Part shown: positions 35,527 through 45,687 of the stretch, one piece after another | Layout: each line of letters opens with the position of its first letter | Position numbering within the stretch: position 1 is the first letter of the stretch | Source: Corylus avellana | Lineage: Eukaryota; Streptophyta; Magnoliopsida; Fagales; Betulaceae | Reading direction: 5' to 3' | Length of the DNA: 64,000 bases | Assembly: GCF_901000735.1 (NCBI RefSeq) | Contig: NC_081542.1 | Span: 42,324,238-42,388,237 of the forward strand | Notes under the pieces: model-generated | What the model was told of the DNA's origin: nothing | Database searches by the model: none | The model's input: the letters and a program-made list of their open reading frames with translations, nothing else | Translations under genes and position numbers: made by a program

Positions 35527-35952
35527 TGTGAGCATTGAACTTTATTCTTTTATCCGCCATCTTTTCCTCATTGATTCAACTTTAGTTTTTTCTAGAGTTC
35601 TTAAGAATTGTTACACAGGAAAGTTACAAAGCACGCATAATTTATTTTTTCTCATGCTTTTTATTTGTAAGGAGGGCATCTCATTTGAAAGAATCGAGGA
35701 TGAGTTCCCTAATTTGCATGATTTGGGACATTCGAAATATTTGTGTTATGTTGTAGTCAATTTTCTCCAATAAAGTAATCATATGGGAATGAATTTGCAG
35801 TTCTGTAAACTAACCAAAAGTAGGTGGGTCTATTCCTGAGCCCCATAATCTTTATGCTATTGTAAGTTGCTTATAGAGGTGCCAAAAAATTTAAACTAAC
35901 AGAAACTAAAACAGATGTGGCAAGTAAATTGAATAGAAAAAACCATTACCCT

Positions 35953-37659
35953 TTAAGCTTGAGCATCAACCTCCTTCTCTTCTACCTTCTCTTCTACAGC
36001 ATTTTCCTCCCCACCATTGGCCTCCTCCGAGGGAGGCTGAACCTGCTCATCCTCTGGCAGCGGCTCCTCCACGTAATCATTCTCAAAGGCGTCTGGCGGC
36101 ACCTCGTAGATCCTAACCTGTGGCTTGGTTGGGTCCTTCACAAGCACATACTTCCCTTCATTCAATTTCATACACAAATCCACAATGGACTTCACAATTC
36201 CCCACATATTCGACGTGTTCAGATTGATCTGCGCTGCAAACTCCCTCGGCTTGTACCCAACGACAGACAATATAACATGGTTGAAATGATCACGGGGATG
36301 AACCCTCGAAACATAACCCAATTTCATCATATCCGCGCCTGCCAACAGAGCCTGAGAGGTCCATTTTGCGAGCTTGTTCGCATTGTTCTTGAGCTCGGTG
36401 GCGAGCACCGCTCCTCTCTGAGTCTCAAGCTTCCGCCTCCAATCGAGGCCGGAGTATTTTGGATCAAACTCATTGAGAGCGTTGAGAGTGAGGAAAGACC
36501 TCTGCTTGTTCACCTCGACCACGCTCTGGACCTCGCACCTCGCCACCAGGTACATGTCGTCATCGAGCTTCCACCGCCGGTACCGGTATGCCACGGAGGC
36601 AACCTCTTCGCCTTCGTTCGCAAACGGATTGGGCTCATCGAAGGTGACCTTATCCCCTTCCCTGATCAGGACCTGCTGGGAAAAGTTCTGGTTGATAAAC
36701 GCGGCTTCAACTCCGAGCGAGTACGCAGAGTTGATGTCGTCCTTGGCCTCCGGCAAGGGCTCCTGCGAGGTCTCGTGAACGGACAGAAAATCGAGCTGCG
36801 ATCCGTCGCGCTTATCGAAGAAGAGCTTGTTCCCAACCCTCTGGACCACGATATCCCAGGAGTACACAGAACGCGGCGCGCACATGAGCGTGGAGAGGAT
36901 GGCGTCGGTGGCAAAGACCGTGGCCTTGTCCTCGTTGGCGAGGCGGCGGATGACGGGGTCGTCTGTGGTGGTGACCTTGAAGAAGTTGCGGTTCTTGAAG
37001 CGCTCGAGGCGGCGCTCGTTCTTTGGCGCGACGCGGTCGTACGAGCGGTCGTAGAACTCGAGGGCGCCGCAGAGGAGGAGGTCCTCAGGGGGCTCGGGGA
37101 CGGAGAAGGAGAGCTTGGAGAAGGCGGAGAAGGGGATCTGGTCCAGCATGTTCCACTCGGGCTGGATGTCCACGGAGGACTTGAACACGGCGGCCTCGCG
37201 GCGCGTCTGGTTGGCGTTCGAGCGGTTCTGGTGGTATTGGCGGTCGCGGCGGGCGCGCTCCTTCTCGGCCTCGCGGCGCTTGGCCTCCACCTCCTCGTCG
37301 CGGCGCTGGGGGAGCTGCCGCTGCTGCTGGAACCGCCATTTGGGACCGAAGCGAGGCTTCGGGGGAGGCTTGCCATCTACAAGGCGGAAGGAGGAGTCGT
37401 CATCAGCGGAGGCCGGGAACGAGTCGTCGTTGGAGAAGTCGAAGACGGAGTCGGAGGGGTTCTTGGACCGGGCGGCGTTGTTGAAGTTGCGGGTCCAGTC
37501 GGCGATCCGGCCAAGCTTCTCGGAGCGCGAGAAGGGCGCGAAGGGCACGTTTAGAGGGAGGTTGTTGTTATTGGCGTCGGCGGTTGTCGTGCTGGAATCT
37601 GGTGGGCCCCACCCGTCAGGGTTGAAGGGGACCGCTCCGGCGTCGAGTCCTCCGACCAT
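35953..37659 (-). CDS. eIF3d: Translation initiation factor eIF3 subunit d (allele 1)
   Basis: A 568-residue protein (family about 520-580). The ATG at 37659 is chosen because the protein then starts MVGGLDAGAVPFNPDGWGPP, aligning with the conserved NPxGWGP start of eIF3d; codons further upstream translate the TA-repeat leader. Residues 42-56 (PFSRSEKLGRIADWT) form the second conserved N-terminal block. A basic Arg/Gln/Glu-rich segment (about 100-155) corresponds to the RNA-contacting region. The large central domain (about 160-530, eIF-3 zeta family) is the m7G-cap-binding fold. The tail is acidic (from about 533). It acts in the cytosol on the 40S ribosome as part of eIF3 and in eIF3d-dependent cap recognition. 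Intronless, GC-rich against AT-rich flanks. The predicted protein appears identical to that of the copy at 57882-59588, with three silent changes seen. Confidence 0.95.
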   Translation of the reverse strand: MVGGLDAGAVPFNPDGWGPPDSSTTTADANNNNLPLNVPFAPFSRSEKLGRIADWTRNFNNAARSKNPSDSVFDFSNDDSFPASADDDSSFRLVDGKPPPKPRFGPKWRFQQQRQLPQRRDEEVEAKRREAEKERARRDRQYHQNRSNANQTRREAAVFKSSVDIQPEWNMLDQIPFSAFSKLSFSVPEPPEDLLLCGALEFYDRSYDRVAPKNERRLERFKNRNFFKVTTTDDPVIRRLANEDKATVFATDAILSTLMCAPRSVYSWDIVVQRVGNKLFFDKRDGSQLDFLSVHETSQEPLPEAKDDINSAYSLGVEAAFINQNFSQQVLIREGDKVTFDEPNPFANEGEEVASVAYRYRRWKLDDDMYLVARCEVQSVVEVNKQRSFLTLNALNEFDPKYSGLDWRRKLETQRGAVLATELKNNANKLAKWTSQALLAGADMMKLGYVSRVHPRDHFNHVILSVVGYKPREFAAQINLNTSNMWGIVKSIVDLCMKLNEGKYVLVKDPTKPQVRIYEVPPDAFENDYVEEPLPEDEQVQPPSEEANGGEENAVEEKVEEKEVDAQA

Positions 37660-37935
37660 GATAGCCTTGGTTGGGGTTGGATGAGATGCGAGACTGTGCT
37701 GGTGAAACCCTAGGAGAGAAAGGGGTTTGGGAGAGAAGTGGGCTGGGTTTTGACGAGTGGTGTAAGAGGGTATGAGTGAGTGATTTATATATATATATAT
37801 ATATGAGAATAACTTTAGATCCGGACGAGGCGTAAAACTCATGTTTTACAGCATCCAATCATACGGATAAAAACACCCCCTACTATAAGCACGAAAACAC
37901 CGGATCTCACCCCTTGATCAAAATTTAATTTCCTT

Positions 37936-38155
37936 TCTTCCTATTTCCCTCCCCGACGATACCCCATCACCAGCCCCGCCGATGACGGCACCGGCACCGG
38001 CACCGGCACAGGAACCGACACCTTCCACATCTCCACCTCCTTCTCTCTCCTCCACGACCCCGAAGTCGCCGCCCAAATCTCCTCCCTCCTCCGCCACCCC
38101 AACTCCAGCGCCGGCGACAACAACCTCTGCCGCTGGCTGTATATCACAAGTATGA
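37936..38155 (+). pseudogene. Divergent 5' gene fragment upstream of eIF3d
   Basis: On the plus strand one frame reads through a Gly-Thr repeat (GGCACC units), then FHISTSFSLLHDPEVAAQ, ISSLLRHPNSSAGDNNLCRW, and loses sense at a GTATGAGT that looks like a splice donor. The amphipathic pattern suggests a true exon of a protein I cannot name with confidence; plant hyccin-like proteins are a possible match from memory. No in-frame ATG and no later exon were found, so it looks truncated. C7 lacks two of the GGCACC repeats (12 bp). It lies close to the eIF3d leader, so the two could share a bidirectional promoter. Confidence 0.4.
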
Positions 38156-38176
38156 GTAAATTTGTCTTGCAGCCGG

Positions 38177-38386
38177 TGGATTATCTCGAGCTGGGTAGCC
38201 TGGGTCTGTGAGAAAGTTGCAGAGATACACTTCTAAAAGGGCCAAGATGGCGGTTCGATCCTTTAGAATCAGGTTGAGCACCATTTACGAAGGCGCTGTT
38301 CTCTAGGTCTTTCTTCTCTCTGTAACTACGTCAGGCCAGAGAAAATTTCTCTTTTTTTTTTCTTTTTTTTTTTTTCATTTTAATAA
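38177..38386. other. 210-bp segment absent from the other allele
   Basis: In C7 the sequence passes directly from cagccgg to ttagaaatacc. Here 210 bp lie between. The segment holds ggttcgatcc (38252-38261), a match to a tRNA-type B box, and ends in two long T runs, features of a SINE. No target duplication flanks it and the A box is weak, so a deletion in the C7 allele is equally likely. Confidence 0.5.
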
Positions 38387-38505
38387 TTAGAAATACCAGG
38401 CCTTAAATTTGGAACAATAAGCGGTATTCCGAGGGCACAAACAAGATTACAATGGCGATAGATATAGCCTATATCCTAGTGGAAATGATGTTAGAAAATT
38501 TGTTT

Positions 38506-38574
38506 GAAGTCGCCGCCCAAATCTCCTCCCTCCTCCGCCACCCCAACTCCAGCGCCGGCTATGAGTAAATTTGT
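38506..38574 (+). repeat. Duplicated piece of the upstream gene fragment
   Basis: Its first 54 bp (gaagtcgccgcccaaatctc onward) are identical to 38062-38115, and a shared tatgagtaaatttgt follows, while the bases between these parts in the first copy are missing. C7 has the same pair at 59975 and 60211. A partial local duplication of the fragment. Confidence 0.75.
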
Positions 38575-39321
38575 TTTGGTTCTTATAAAAATGCGTGTAG
38601 TAAAAGCTAAGAGCAACGAGTCCCGAATCCATCAGATCCAAACACATCGCAATCCAATCAAACACAGTTACGGTATATATCTCTAAAATCACACAAGAAA
38701 TTAAAAAGTAAAACACAGAGTAGAGAGAGAGAGAGATGATCCACAGAGGAGTAGAACCGGCGCCTTTGTCGATGGAGTTGCCTTGCTTAGTTGCTTTTGT
38801 CCAGTTTATTTTTTATTTTTTATTTGTTTTCAATGGCTGAGATCCGGTGTTTTCCATCCTTATAGTATGTTGTTTTTTTATATGAAATGTCATCATCTCA
38901 TTGGATGCTGTAAACTATGGTTATTACACAAAGACCGAATAAGAGGGCTCTCTTTATATATATATAACATTGTTGGAATTAAAGTAAACTTCTAATATAC
39001 CATCACACGGACCGGGCTTCCCTGCGGTTAAAAAATGAGGCCAAGATTTAGTTTGGCAAATGGCACAAACGCTGTTTACGTCCTTACTGTCCCGCTATGT
39101 TTTTTTTTTTTTTTTTTTTTCTTTAATCAATAAGGAAAGCATGTTACCGGATTAATCGACCATAAAAAAGGTGGGCATCTCGACTGCAAAGTCCAAAATG
39201 ATAAACACAGTGCAAATTCAAGAACAAATTCTAAATACCCTTGGTTGGTGGTTGGATAAGAGATTGTGTTGCTAAATGAGTGAAACCCTAGGAGAGAAGC
39301 TTGGGTTGGGGTTGGGGGTTG
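38575..39321. other. Intergenic DNA upstream of eIF3d
   Basis: No gene. A T run at 39101-39120 marks the position where the C7 allele instead has the Harbinger-like element and about 60 bp of related sequence. Confidence 0.5.
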
Positions 39322-39680
39322 GGATCCTCAGCGAAAATTGGGGAATTGTCCATGGTTTTTTTTTGTCAATCTGGACGGTTGAATTTCATTCAACCGTTTA
39401 AATCTCACCACGTGTTCCATTCAAAAGAAAATAATAAAATATAATTTACATTTTTAAAAAATAATAAAATAATTAATTTAAAATTATGGCCAGCCCATTG
39501 GGAAAAATGGGGTGGCCGGCTACCCATAAGGGCTAGTTGGGGGTGACCGGCACCACGCCTATGGCTGAGCTGGGGTGGCCGGCCACCCCTAGGGGGTGGC
39601 ATGCCATCCCATAATTTTAAATTTATTTTGTTATTATTTTATTTTATAATTGTTTTTTAAAATTTAAATTATATATATAT
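39322..39680. mobile_element. Mutator-like element with GC-rich core, truncated
   Basis: The left end ggatcctcagcg continues to a subterminal accacgtgttcca and AATAAAATAT region, then a GC-rich core (39486-39612) with ggggtggccgg and ccggccacccc words. The right end is lost in the gap. In C7 the same element is whole except for an insertion. Here the position of that insertion (39337-39345, attggggaa) is empty. Confidence 0.65.
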
Positions 39681-39780
39681 NNNNNNNNNNNNNNNNNNNN
39701 NNNNNNNNNNNNNNNNNNNNNNNNNNNNNNNNNNNNNNNNNNNNNNNNNNNNNNNNNNNNNNNNNNNNNNNNNNNNNNNN
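39681..39780. other. Assembly gap, 100 N
   Basis: 100 N between C5 and C6. C5 ends in a TA run inside a transposon and C6 begins inside another. Confidence 0.99.
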
Positions 39781-39857
39781 GAAACTTTGGTGTTCGATTG
39801 AAAAACACTGTGAACTTTGAGGGGTAAACTGTAATTTTTCCTTACGTTTAAATATAT

Positions 39858-40007
39858 GAGAAGTGCTAGATAGCCAAACAAATGAATCAAGAAAAAAATT
39901 TTAAACTGATGTGGCAATAATTTTTAAATAAAAAAAATGCAATTATTTTTTCCTTATCTGTCACTCACCGTTTCTAGGTTCATTTATTCAGCTCCATAAC
40001 ACTTCTC
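39858..40007. mobile_element. Mutator-like MITE (GAGAARTGCT family), C6 copy
   Basis: A 150-bp foldback with ends GAGAAGTGCTA and the complement of GAGAAGTGTTA, flanked by taaatatat on both sides (9 bp, perfect). It matches 48823-48972 in reverse orientation. Confidence 0.75.
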
Positions 40008-40423
40008 TAAATATATATAGAACGAGAATATATTGGCAATGGCAAAAAATAGCAGTTTTTCTTTAATGGCTTCAAAGAATATGCCCTTGGATATGTCTTT
40101 TCTTTTATTAAAGTGGTTTTATTTATTTATTATTTATTTTTTATTTTTAAGTAAAGTTTTTTATGTTAACCCCAAATTAATTAATAAACCTCTAAACGTG
40201 ATACACGCCAACAGTTGGCTTTAAGACACGCCAACGTTCTTAGAGTAAACGTAATTTTTATTTAGCTTTTAAAATTATCATTAAATTTAAAATAATTATA
40301 ATTATTAAATTTTGATATATTGATTATTAAGATACCTCTTTCTTAACTCCTCCATGGCAATTTTATATTTCTTAATTTGACACAAGCAAGTGTAAAGCTC
40401 ATCAAATAAAATGTTTCTTTTTT

Positions 40424-41155
40424 TCGATCTTAATTTGGTCGGTCAAAATTATAGCAGCTCGAAGCCAAACAAGAGTGAGAGCACCTGAGCTATCCCGCCT
40501 TTCTATGTTATATAGACTTGTATGTAACTATTGAGAGTGAAGATATTATACACAACGTGACTATTCCACCAAAAAGTTTTCTTTTAGTCCAAAATGATCA
40601 ATATGTACAATCAGAACAAGATATTGCTGAGATTCGCGCAGGAACATATACTTTCAATTTTAAAGAAAGGGTTCGAAAACATATTTATTCTGACTCAGAG
40701 GGAGAAATGCACTGGAGTACCGATGTATACTATGCACCGGAATTTACATACAGTAATGTCCATCTCTTACCAAAAACAAGTCATTTATGGATATTATCAG
40801 GAGACTCGTGCCGCTCTAGTCTAGTCCCTTTTTCGTTTCAAAAGCAATTGGTGCGTACTCGGCGGTGTGTTTCGGCCAGCTTTTGGGAATAAAAAATCTC
40901 ATCCTTGAGGGCGACGCCCAAGTAGTGACAAAGGCAATATGCTCAAAGGAGATTAGCATGGCAAGATTTGGACATGTTGTTGCGGACACGCAGAAAGTAT
41001 TGCAATCATTTAGAGGGTGGGAATGTAATTTTGTTCGTAGGAATGTTAATGATGCGGCCCATTTGTTAGTAAATGTGGCAAAACAGTCTGTCATAAATAA
41101 GGATTGGTTGAAAGAAACTTCGGATTGTATCCGTGATGTAATTTTAAAAGCGTAA
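40424..41155 (+). pseudogene. RNase H-type (RVT_3) relic, split by plastid DNA
   Basis: Codons run from 40424 (IWSVKIIAARSQT...) to 40491, are interrupted by the rpoC2 insertion, and resume at 40844 with [20 protein letters not shown]. Then come LEGDAQVV (with the acidic residue of the RNase H active site) and ARFGHVVADTQKVLQSFRGW, to a stop at 41155. This is the reverse-transcriptase-like RNase H domain found at the end of plant LINE polyproteins and in many stand-alone plant genes. The first catalytic Asp region is absent, so only a domain fragment remains. Relative to the C7 copy it keeps the last 27 codons open (QSVINKDWLKETSD...), where C7 has a stop. Confidence 0.7.
40492..40841 (+). 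pseudogene. rpoC2: Nuclear insertion of plastid rpoC2 fragment (NUPT)
   Basis: About 350 bp in which one frame is open for some 116 codons and reads as an internal part of the beta'' subunit of plastid RNA polymerase, for example [40 protein letters not shown] and [16 protein letters not shown]. It starts and stops abruptly within the RNase H relic. The C7 allele shows the unoccupied site: there gagctcagctcagcagaagc replaces the junctions, so about 12 bp were lost at insertion and no target duplication was made, as expected of end-joining repair. The unbroken frame suggests a recent transfer. It has no promoter and is only an internal fragment, so it is not functional. Confidence 0.88.
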
Positions 41156-41281
41156 ACCGCTATTTCTGTGATCTTATTTGTGACAAGAAATTTTCTTCAA
41201 AAAAATATTTTGGTTAGTCAAATAAAGCGATATTTCAACCACTTGCTGATAGATACGTTTAATGAAAATAGTATATATATA

Positions 41282-41407
41282 TATAATCTCAGCCGAGGAA
41301 GTTGCTTTACACATAAAGATTAAAAATTTGCAACAACAAAAAAATATAATCTCAGCCGAGGAAGTTGCTTTACACATAAAGATTAAAAATTTGCAACAAC
41401 AAAAAAA
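41282..41407. repeat. 63-bp tandem duplication
   Basis: Two near-identical head-to-tail units, each with ctcagccgaggaagttgctt and ttgcaacaacaaaa. The C7 counterpart (near 47810-47870, reverse strand) has a single unit with a longer TA tract next to it. Confidence 0.85.
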
Positions 41408-42174
41408 AAAACCAACAATTATACAATATCTGCCTTACATAATTCGTTGGGATTATAAATGGACCAACAAAATAGGAAATATCCAAGTAATTAAAAAGAG
41501 CCAATTATATCATAATAATTATATTAAAATTGAGTTGGGTTCTGGGATTGATAGCTTCGATAGCATGATACTAAATAGTAAACAGTCCACCATATATAGC
41601 ATAATTAGAAAATTAGAAAAATAAAATATACAAAATAGTCCACTATAGCACAAGGGCTTATCACTAGCATTTGACTAATTGCCTCTTAGTCTCCTCCACA
41701 TTTAATGGTGTCCTATTATAGAATTCTCAGCAACTTTTTCGTCATTTTTCTACATTTAAGGATCCAAACTACTTTCTACTTTCTTATGTCAAAATACACC
41801 TCAATAACTTCTCATAATCATTTCTTATATTATTAAAATATTTGTTTTCTTAATTATATTATATATATGAGAGGAGAGATGAGACAGAATTGTGAGAGGA
41901 GACAAGAGAGAGAATCATTTTTTTTATATTTTAATAATCATAAGGATTTTGGATTCCACTGTAGCAATCATAATGTTTATAGTTCATTTAGGGAGTCTGT
42001 TGTAAGATGTTTTTTGTGATTTTTTGAACATATTCCCTAGACTTATGGAACATACTCCTTTATAGGAAGTCTGCTAAAAATGCTCTTAATATAAAAATAA
42101 TAATTTCAATGTAGTTTTGGCATAGATCAAGTTTTTTGTGTTCTCCAATAAGAAATTAACACATTAGCCTGTAA
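41408..42174. other. Intergenic DNA with MITE-like remnant
   Basis: No gene. Between about 41870 and 42100 lies a stretch with tgagaggagagatgagac and ggagtctgttgtaag words, resembling common low-copy plant MITEs; ends were not resolved. The open frame at 41262-41624 is AT-driven and includes the tandem repeat. Confidence 0.45.
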
Positions 42175-42274
42175 NNNNNNNNNNNNNNNNNNNNNNNNNN
42201 NNNNNNNNNNNNNNNNNNNNNNNNNNNNNNNNNNNNNNNNNNNNNNNNNNNNNNNNNNNNNNNNNNNNNNNNNN
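42175..42274. other. Assembly gap, 100 N
   Basis: 100 N between C6 and C7. C7 begins inside an LTR. Confidence 0.99.
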
Positions 42275-42730
42275 AATTATTCGAAAAGGGTTTGTGGGAA
42301 TTTGCTAACACGTTTCACTAATAGACAATTATTGGGTGTACATTATAACTTATTTTTCATTATCTTTTCAAATTTATTAAAGCAATCTATTGTTCTTCAA
42401 TCAACGTTGAAAAATCCTTTCTTTTTAGGGTATAAAAAACTTATTTGACTCATGTTAACACCGATGAAAGGCTAAGTAGATTTCTGTTCCGTGAACGTCG
42501 CAATACGATACGAGATATTTTGGAGATTTCTTTAATGTGTCCGTACAAGTAAGCTTTAGGGTTTTTTCCTATATATATATATATAATCTTGAATCGTTAA
42601 GAGTAAAAAGACAACCATCTCTCTGTAGACGTATGCGCATTGTCGAACCACGTAAATCAGTGTCTCTACTCTCTTTTAATTTCTCTTTCTGATTTTATAC
42701 TATTTATCATTGTTGTGCATGGTATCAACA
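42275..42730 (+). mobile_element. Ty1/copia-type LTR remnant with primer-binding site
   Basis: The segment contains a TATA-like TA run with ttagggttttttcc before it, then cgaaccacgtaaatcagtgt and a T/C-rich end, a layout typical of the R-U5 part of plant copia LTRs. Directly after it, tggtatcaaca (42720-42730) matches the first bases of the initiator-tRNA-Met primer-binding site. The 5' end is in the gap. No gag or pol frame follows, so it is a decayed or deleted copy. Confidence 0.6.
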
Positions 42731-44945
42731 AAACTGTTTTCATGTACCTCAACCTCGGAGAGTATTCTCAAGGACGGATCCACAATAATCTAATTGAATT
42801 TCATAATATTGTTTAATAATGAAGAGAAAAAAAAATGATTAAAAATAAATAAATGAATGAATTATTGGGAAGGATTTTCAACGTTGCCGACTGGAAATTG
42901 TCCAGTTGACGAAGGCCAGATTGAATTTCCCTGCTCAAATTGGGTTTGGCTTGGGGCAGGTCTATTTAAGGTTGTTAATTGGTAGAATGTGATTTTTGCC
43001 CAGCTGTCCAATAAATTCGATTAGTAAAATAGAATAATCCTTCCCTAGTAGAGACATTACTGTAGAAAGCATTAATATTGAGGTTGGTTGAGCCATAACC
43101 TAATTTAGTATAAGTGCATGAGCTAAGCTCTTAGTTCTATGCCTCATCCGTGTTTGAATTAGGGTTGACAATCAAACAGTTGTGACACGACATATTTAAA
43201 TAGGCAATACAGTTTGCATTGTGTTTAATCATACTGACTTGTAAAACCAGTTTAACTTACAAAATTATAAATTATTGAATATGAAAATGACATTTTATAC
43301 AAAAATATTGGCGTAATAATTCTCAGTTATTGAACACGAAAATGAATTACACTGTCAAAGTTATATCTTTACCACTAAGGATGAGCTTAAGGATTCATTT
43401 TTCTCTTGGACTTTAGGATTTAATCTTTTTTTTTAATGGTACAAATAAGAAAATGTTTTAATTTATACGCACTATGTGAGTTGACCTAAAATTGACATGT
43501 TTAGTCGTGTTTAATCAGGTCGATCAGAGTTAAAAAATTCTCAATTTATGGTATTAGACTTTCAATTTTTTATAACGTCCCCCATCTGTTAGAATTTTCA
43601 GTTGAATCTGGTCAAAATTTCTAAAATACTCATTTTTTTTAATATAAAAATAATAATAAATTGTGAAAAAATTCCGTTAAATCTGTTGATCAACACTTGA
43701 ATATTTGTAATTTTTTATAATAAAAAACAAGGTTATTTTGAGAATTTTTATAGGATTCAACGGAAAATCCAACCGGAGATGGACACCGCAAAAAATTAAA
43801 AATTTGATACTATAAATTGAGATATTTTAAACTTTAGAAAAGTAATTTTAAAACGCTTCAAAATTCAGGAAAATTTCATAAAATTTCACCTTTTACTTAA
43901 GTTCATATCGAAATTTGTGAGTCATCTCGAAAAATGCAAACCCTAATTGGGATGATTGCTGAAAAAAAAAAAAAATGTTGAAGCATCATTCATGATAACA
44001 TTGATAAGTATACTGTATACCCACTAGCCAGACTCTGGAAATTCAATCTCAACTATATAATATTAAGGCGTTGTCAAATTTTATTGAATTGTATGTAACG
44101 TCGTTCTCGAAAGAATAAAAAGATGGTAATTAATTAAACGTTAAGAACAGTTGGCTGAGGTGACACATCTTAGGTTCGATTTTTCCTATGATAATCTCCT
44201 AGCATTTTTGATCATCTAATTCTCTTTGGTCGGTCCAATTCCCATGAAGCTGCATCAATTAAGAAATGCTAGGGTTTATATATATACATACCTCATGATC
44301 AAAGTCAGGAAAAAAAATTCTAGCACGTCCTCAAATTAATTACTTATCAAATAATTAGTTTTTCGCTTCCCTACCTTTTATGCACCATGAATTCCTAATG
44401 ATACCAAATTTCGTACATTTAGATTGAATTGTGGGTCACCTACAAAATAAAGAGCGAACTATGAAGTGGCACCGGCTTAAGGCTAGTGGATAAACCTCTT
44501 ACGGCCAAATAAGTAATTTTGTTTGTAAAGGAAAAAAATGAAATAAGAGGGCTTTTTATTTTATTTTTTATTTATTTTTTAAATATGAGACGTACTTGAG
44601 TTTTAGAGATGATCGATGAGTCTTTTATTTCAATCCTTTGAGACTTCGTAGGAGCTTTTTGGGCTCTTGTGATAGTGGGCCTTTGATTTTGATTGGGTTG
44701 TGAGTCCTTCATGCCTATGGCTGACTTATTCAAATAGTCGGATGTCGAGAATCTTGTTTTTACTTGTAACCGGGGTCACCTCTGGCCTTCAATATTGAGA
44801 GTGAAAGACTTTCCTAATAATTAAAGAATGATTTCATAACCTGAATGATATTAGAATACATATTATTATTATTAGCATCATCATTATTATTTATATTGAA
44901 AATGATTGTAATTCCCACTTAATTCAAGAGTCGCAGCTAAATGTG
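42731..44945. other. 2.2 kb of AT-rich DNA without a gene
   Basis: No frame of coding character. The sequence between about 43500 and 43900 contains a loose foldback (tctcaatttatggtattaga near 43542 pairs roughly with a segment near 43800-43830), probably an old MITE. Nothing else is recognised. Confidence 0.5.
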
Positions 44946-45369
44946 CGGATTAGGCCATGCCTTGAAGGCTAGGCTTTGGTTGGTTCGAGACTATGTGCAC
45001 GAGTTAAGCCGTGTCTTCAACAGAACAATATCCAGTTAGTTATAGTGAAGGATATGTCTGTTTTTTCATTTTTTAAGAATATGAAAATAACCATTCACTA
45101 TAACTAATTTGATATTCTCCAGTTCATTTGAACTGGAGAGGATCCGTATTCGTCTTCAACGGCGGCTAGCATCTTTAAAGGGTAGTCATAAGTTAGGCCA
45201 AAGCTAGATGTGTAGGATAGGTTGTGTCTTCAAGGGGCTAGCCATGGCTTAGGCTGATGCTAGGCGCATGGGTTAAGTCCCATCTTCAAGAGCTAGCCTT
45301 GAGTTGGGGCGAAGATAGGTGCGTGGGTTAGGTCACCTCTTCATGGGGCTAGCCTTAAGTTTGGTCGGG
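44946..45369. repeat. Degenerate tandem repeat, unit about 60-65 bp
   Basis: Four or five imperfect units with the theme gggttaggt-cgtcttcaagg-gctagcctt-gagttgg. The clearest lie at about 45175-45365, with an outlying unit at 44946-45020. The array is split by the small foldback at 45034-45109. Confidence 0.6.
45034..45109. mobile_element. Small foldback inside the tandem repeat
   Basis: agttagttatagtgaa (45034-45049) pairs with ttcactataactaatt (45094-45109), with further weaker pairing outward. It resembles a short MITE; borders and target duplication were not resolved. Confidence 0.45.
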
Positions 45370-45687
45370 TTATGTAAAAAGTATGATAAAGTTAACATTT
45401 TCTCTAAATTGTTACAAATTGTATCAAAACAACCTGTAAAGCCATGTGGTATAGAAGCACTATATGACTTGGCCTTGACAATGACGTTAAAATTTAAGAG
45501 GAGAGAATATAATACATGAGTCCCACGTTGGGAAGATGATTAGCTTATGAGTGCTAAGTCTCACATTGATTTTTTTCTAGGTGAAATTGAGCTTTATAAG
45601 TATTTTAAGGAGCTCCAATTGCAAGTTGACTAATTATTTTTAGAGTGATAGAGTAAATGTGACTAGTGTTTTCTCTTAATCATTACA
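45370..45687 (+). mobile_element. Degraded TRIM related to the one at 56208
   Basis: A truncated LTR1 ends gttaca at 45416; a primer-binding-site-like tgtatcaaaaca follows; a purine tract aagaggagagaa (45496-45507) precedes LTR2 (about 45508-45687). LTR2 shares gagctttataag, gttgacta and tagagtgatag with the TRIM at 56208-56705 and ends cattaca. LTR1 is mostly lost. Confidence 0.6.

Larger units (their letters stand above)
34385..39680. repeat. Redundant block: all of C5 repeats 56311-62588
   Basis: Same orientation, near-identical, including the whole eIF3d gene. Structural differences: a 210-bp segment at 38177-38386 present only here, and two transposons (60786-61241 and 61499-62244) present only in C7. 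Best read as the second haplotype of the C7 locus. Confidence 0.9.
39781..42174 (-). repeat. Contig C6, inverted copy of 47045-49049
   Basis: The whole contig reads as the reverse complement of a part of C7. It begins inside a Mutator-like element (39781-39841 remains) and ends at cctgtaa. It is longer than its counterpart because of the plastid insertion and a 63-bp tandem duplication. Orientation and order are probably a scaffolding error. Confidence 0.88.

Noticed and set aside
35917..37554. 545-codon plus-strand frame opposite eIF3d (also 57846-59483)
   Set aside because: It is a shadow of the GC-rich, codon-biased eIF3d frame. The three silent changes between the alleles of eIF3d alter amino acids in this frame, which argues against selection on it, and its composition is leucine/valine/glycine-rich with no known domain.
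42275..42730. Complete copia retrotransposon
   Set aside because: Only the LTR end and part of the primer-binding site are present; no gag, integrase or reverse-transcriptase frame follows.
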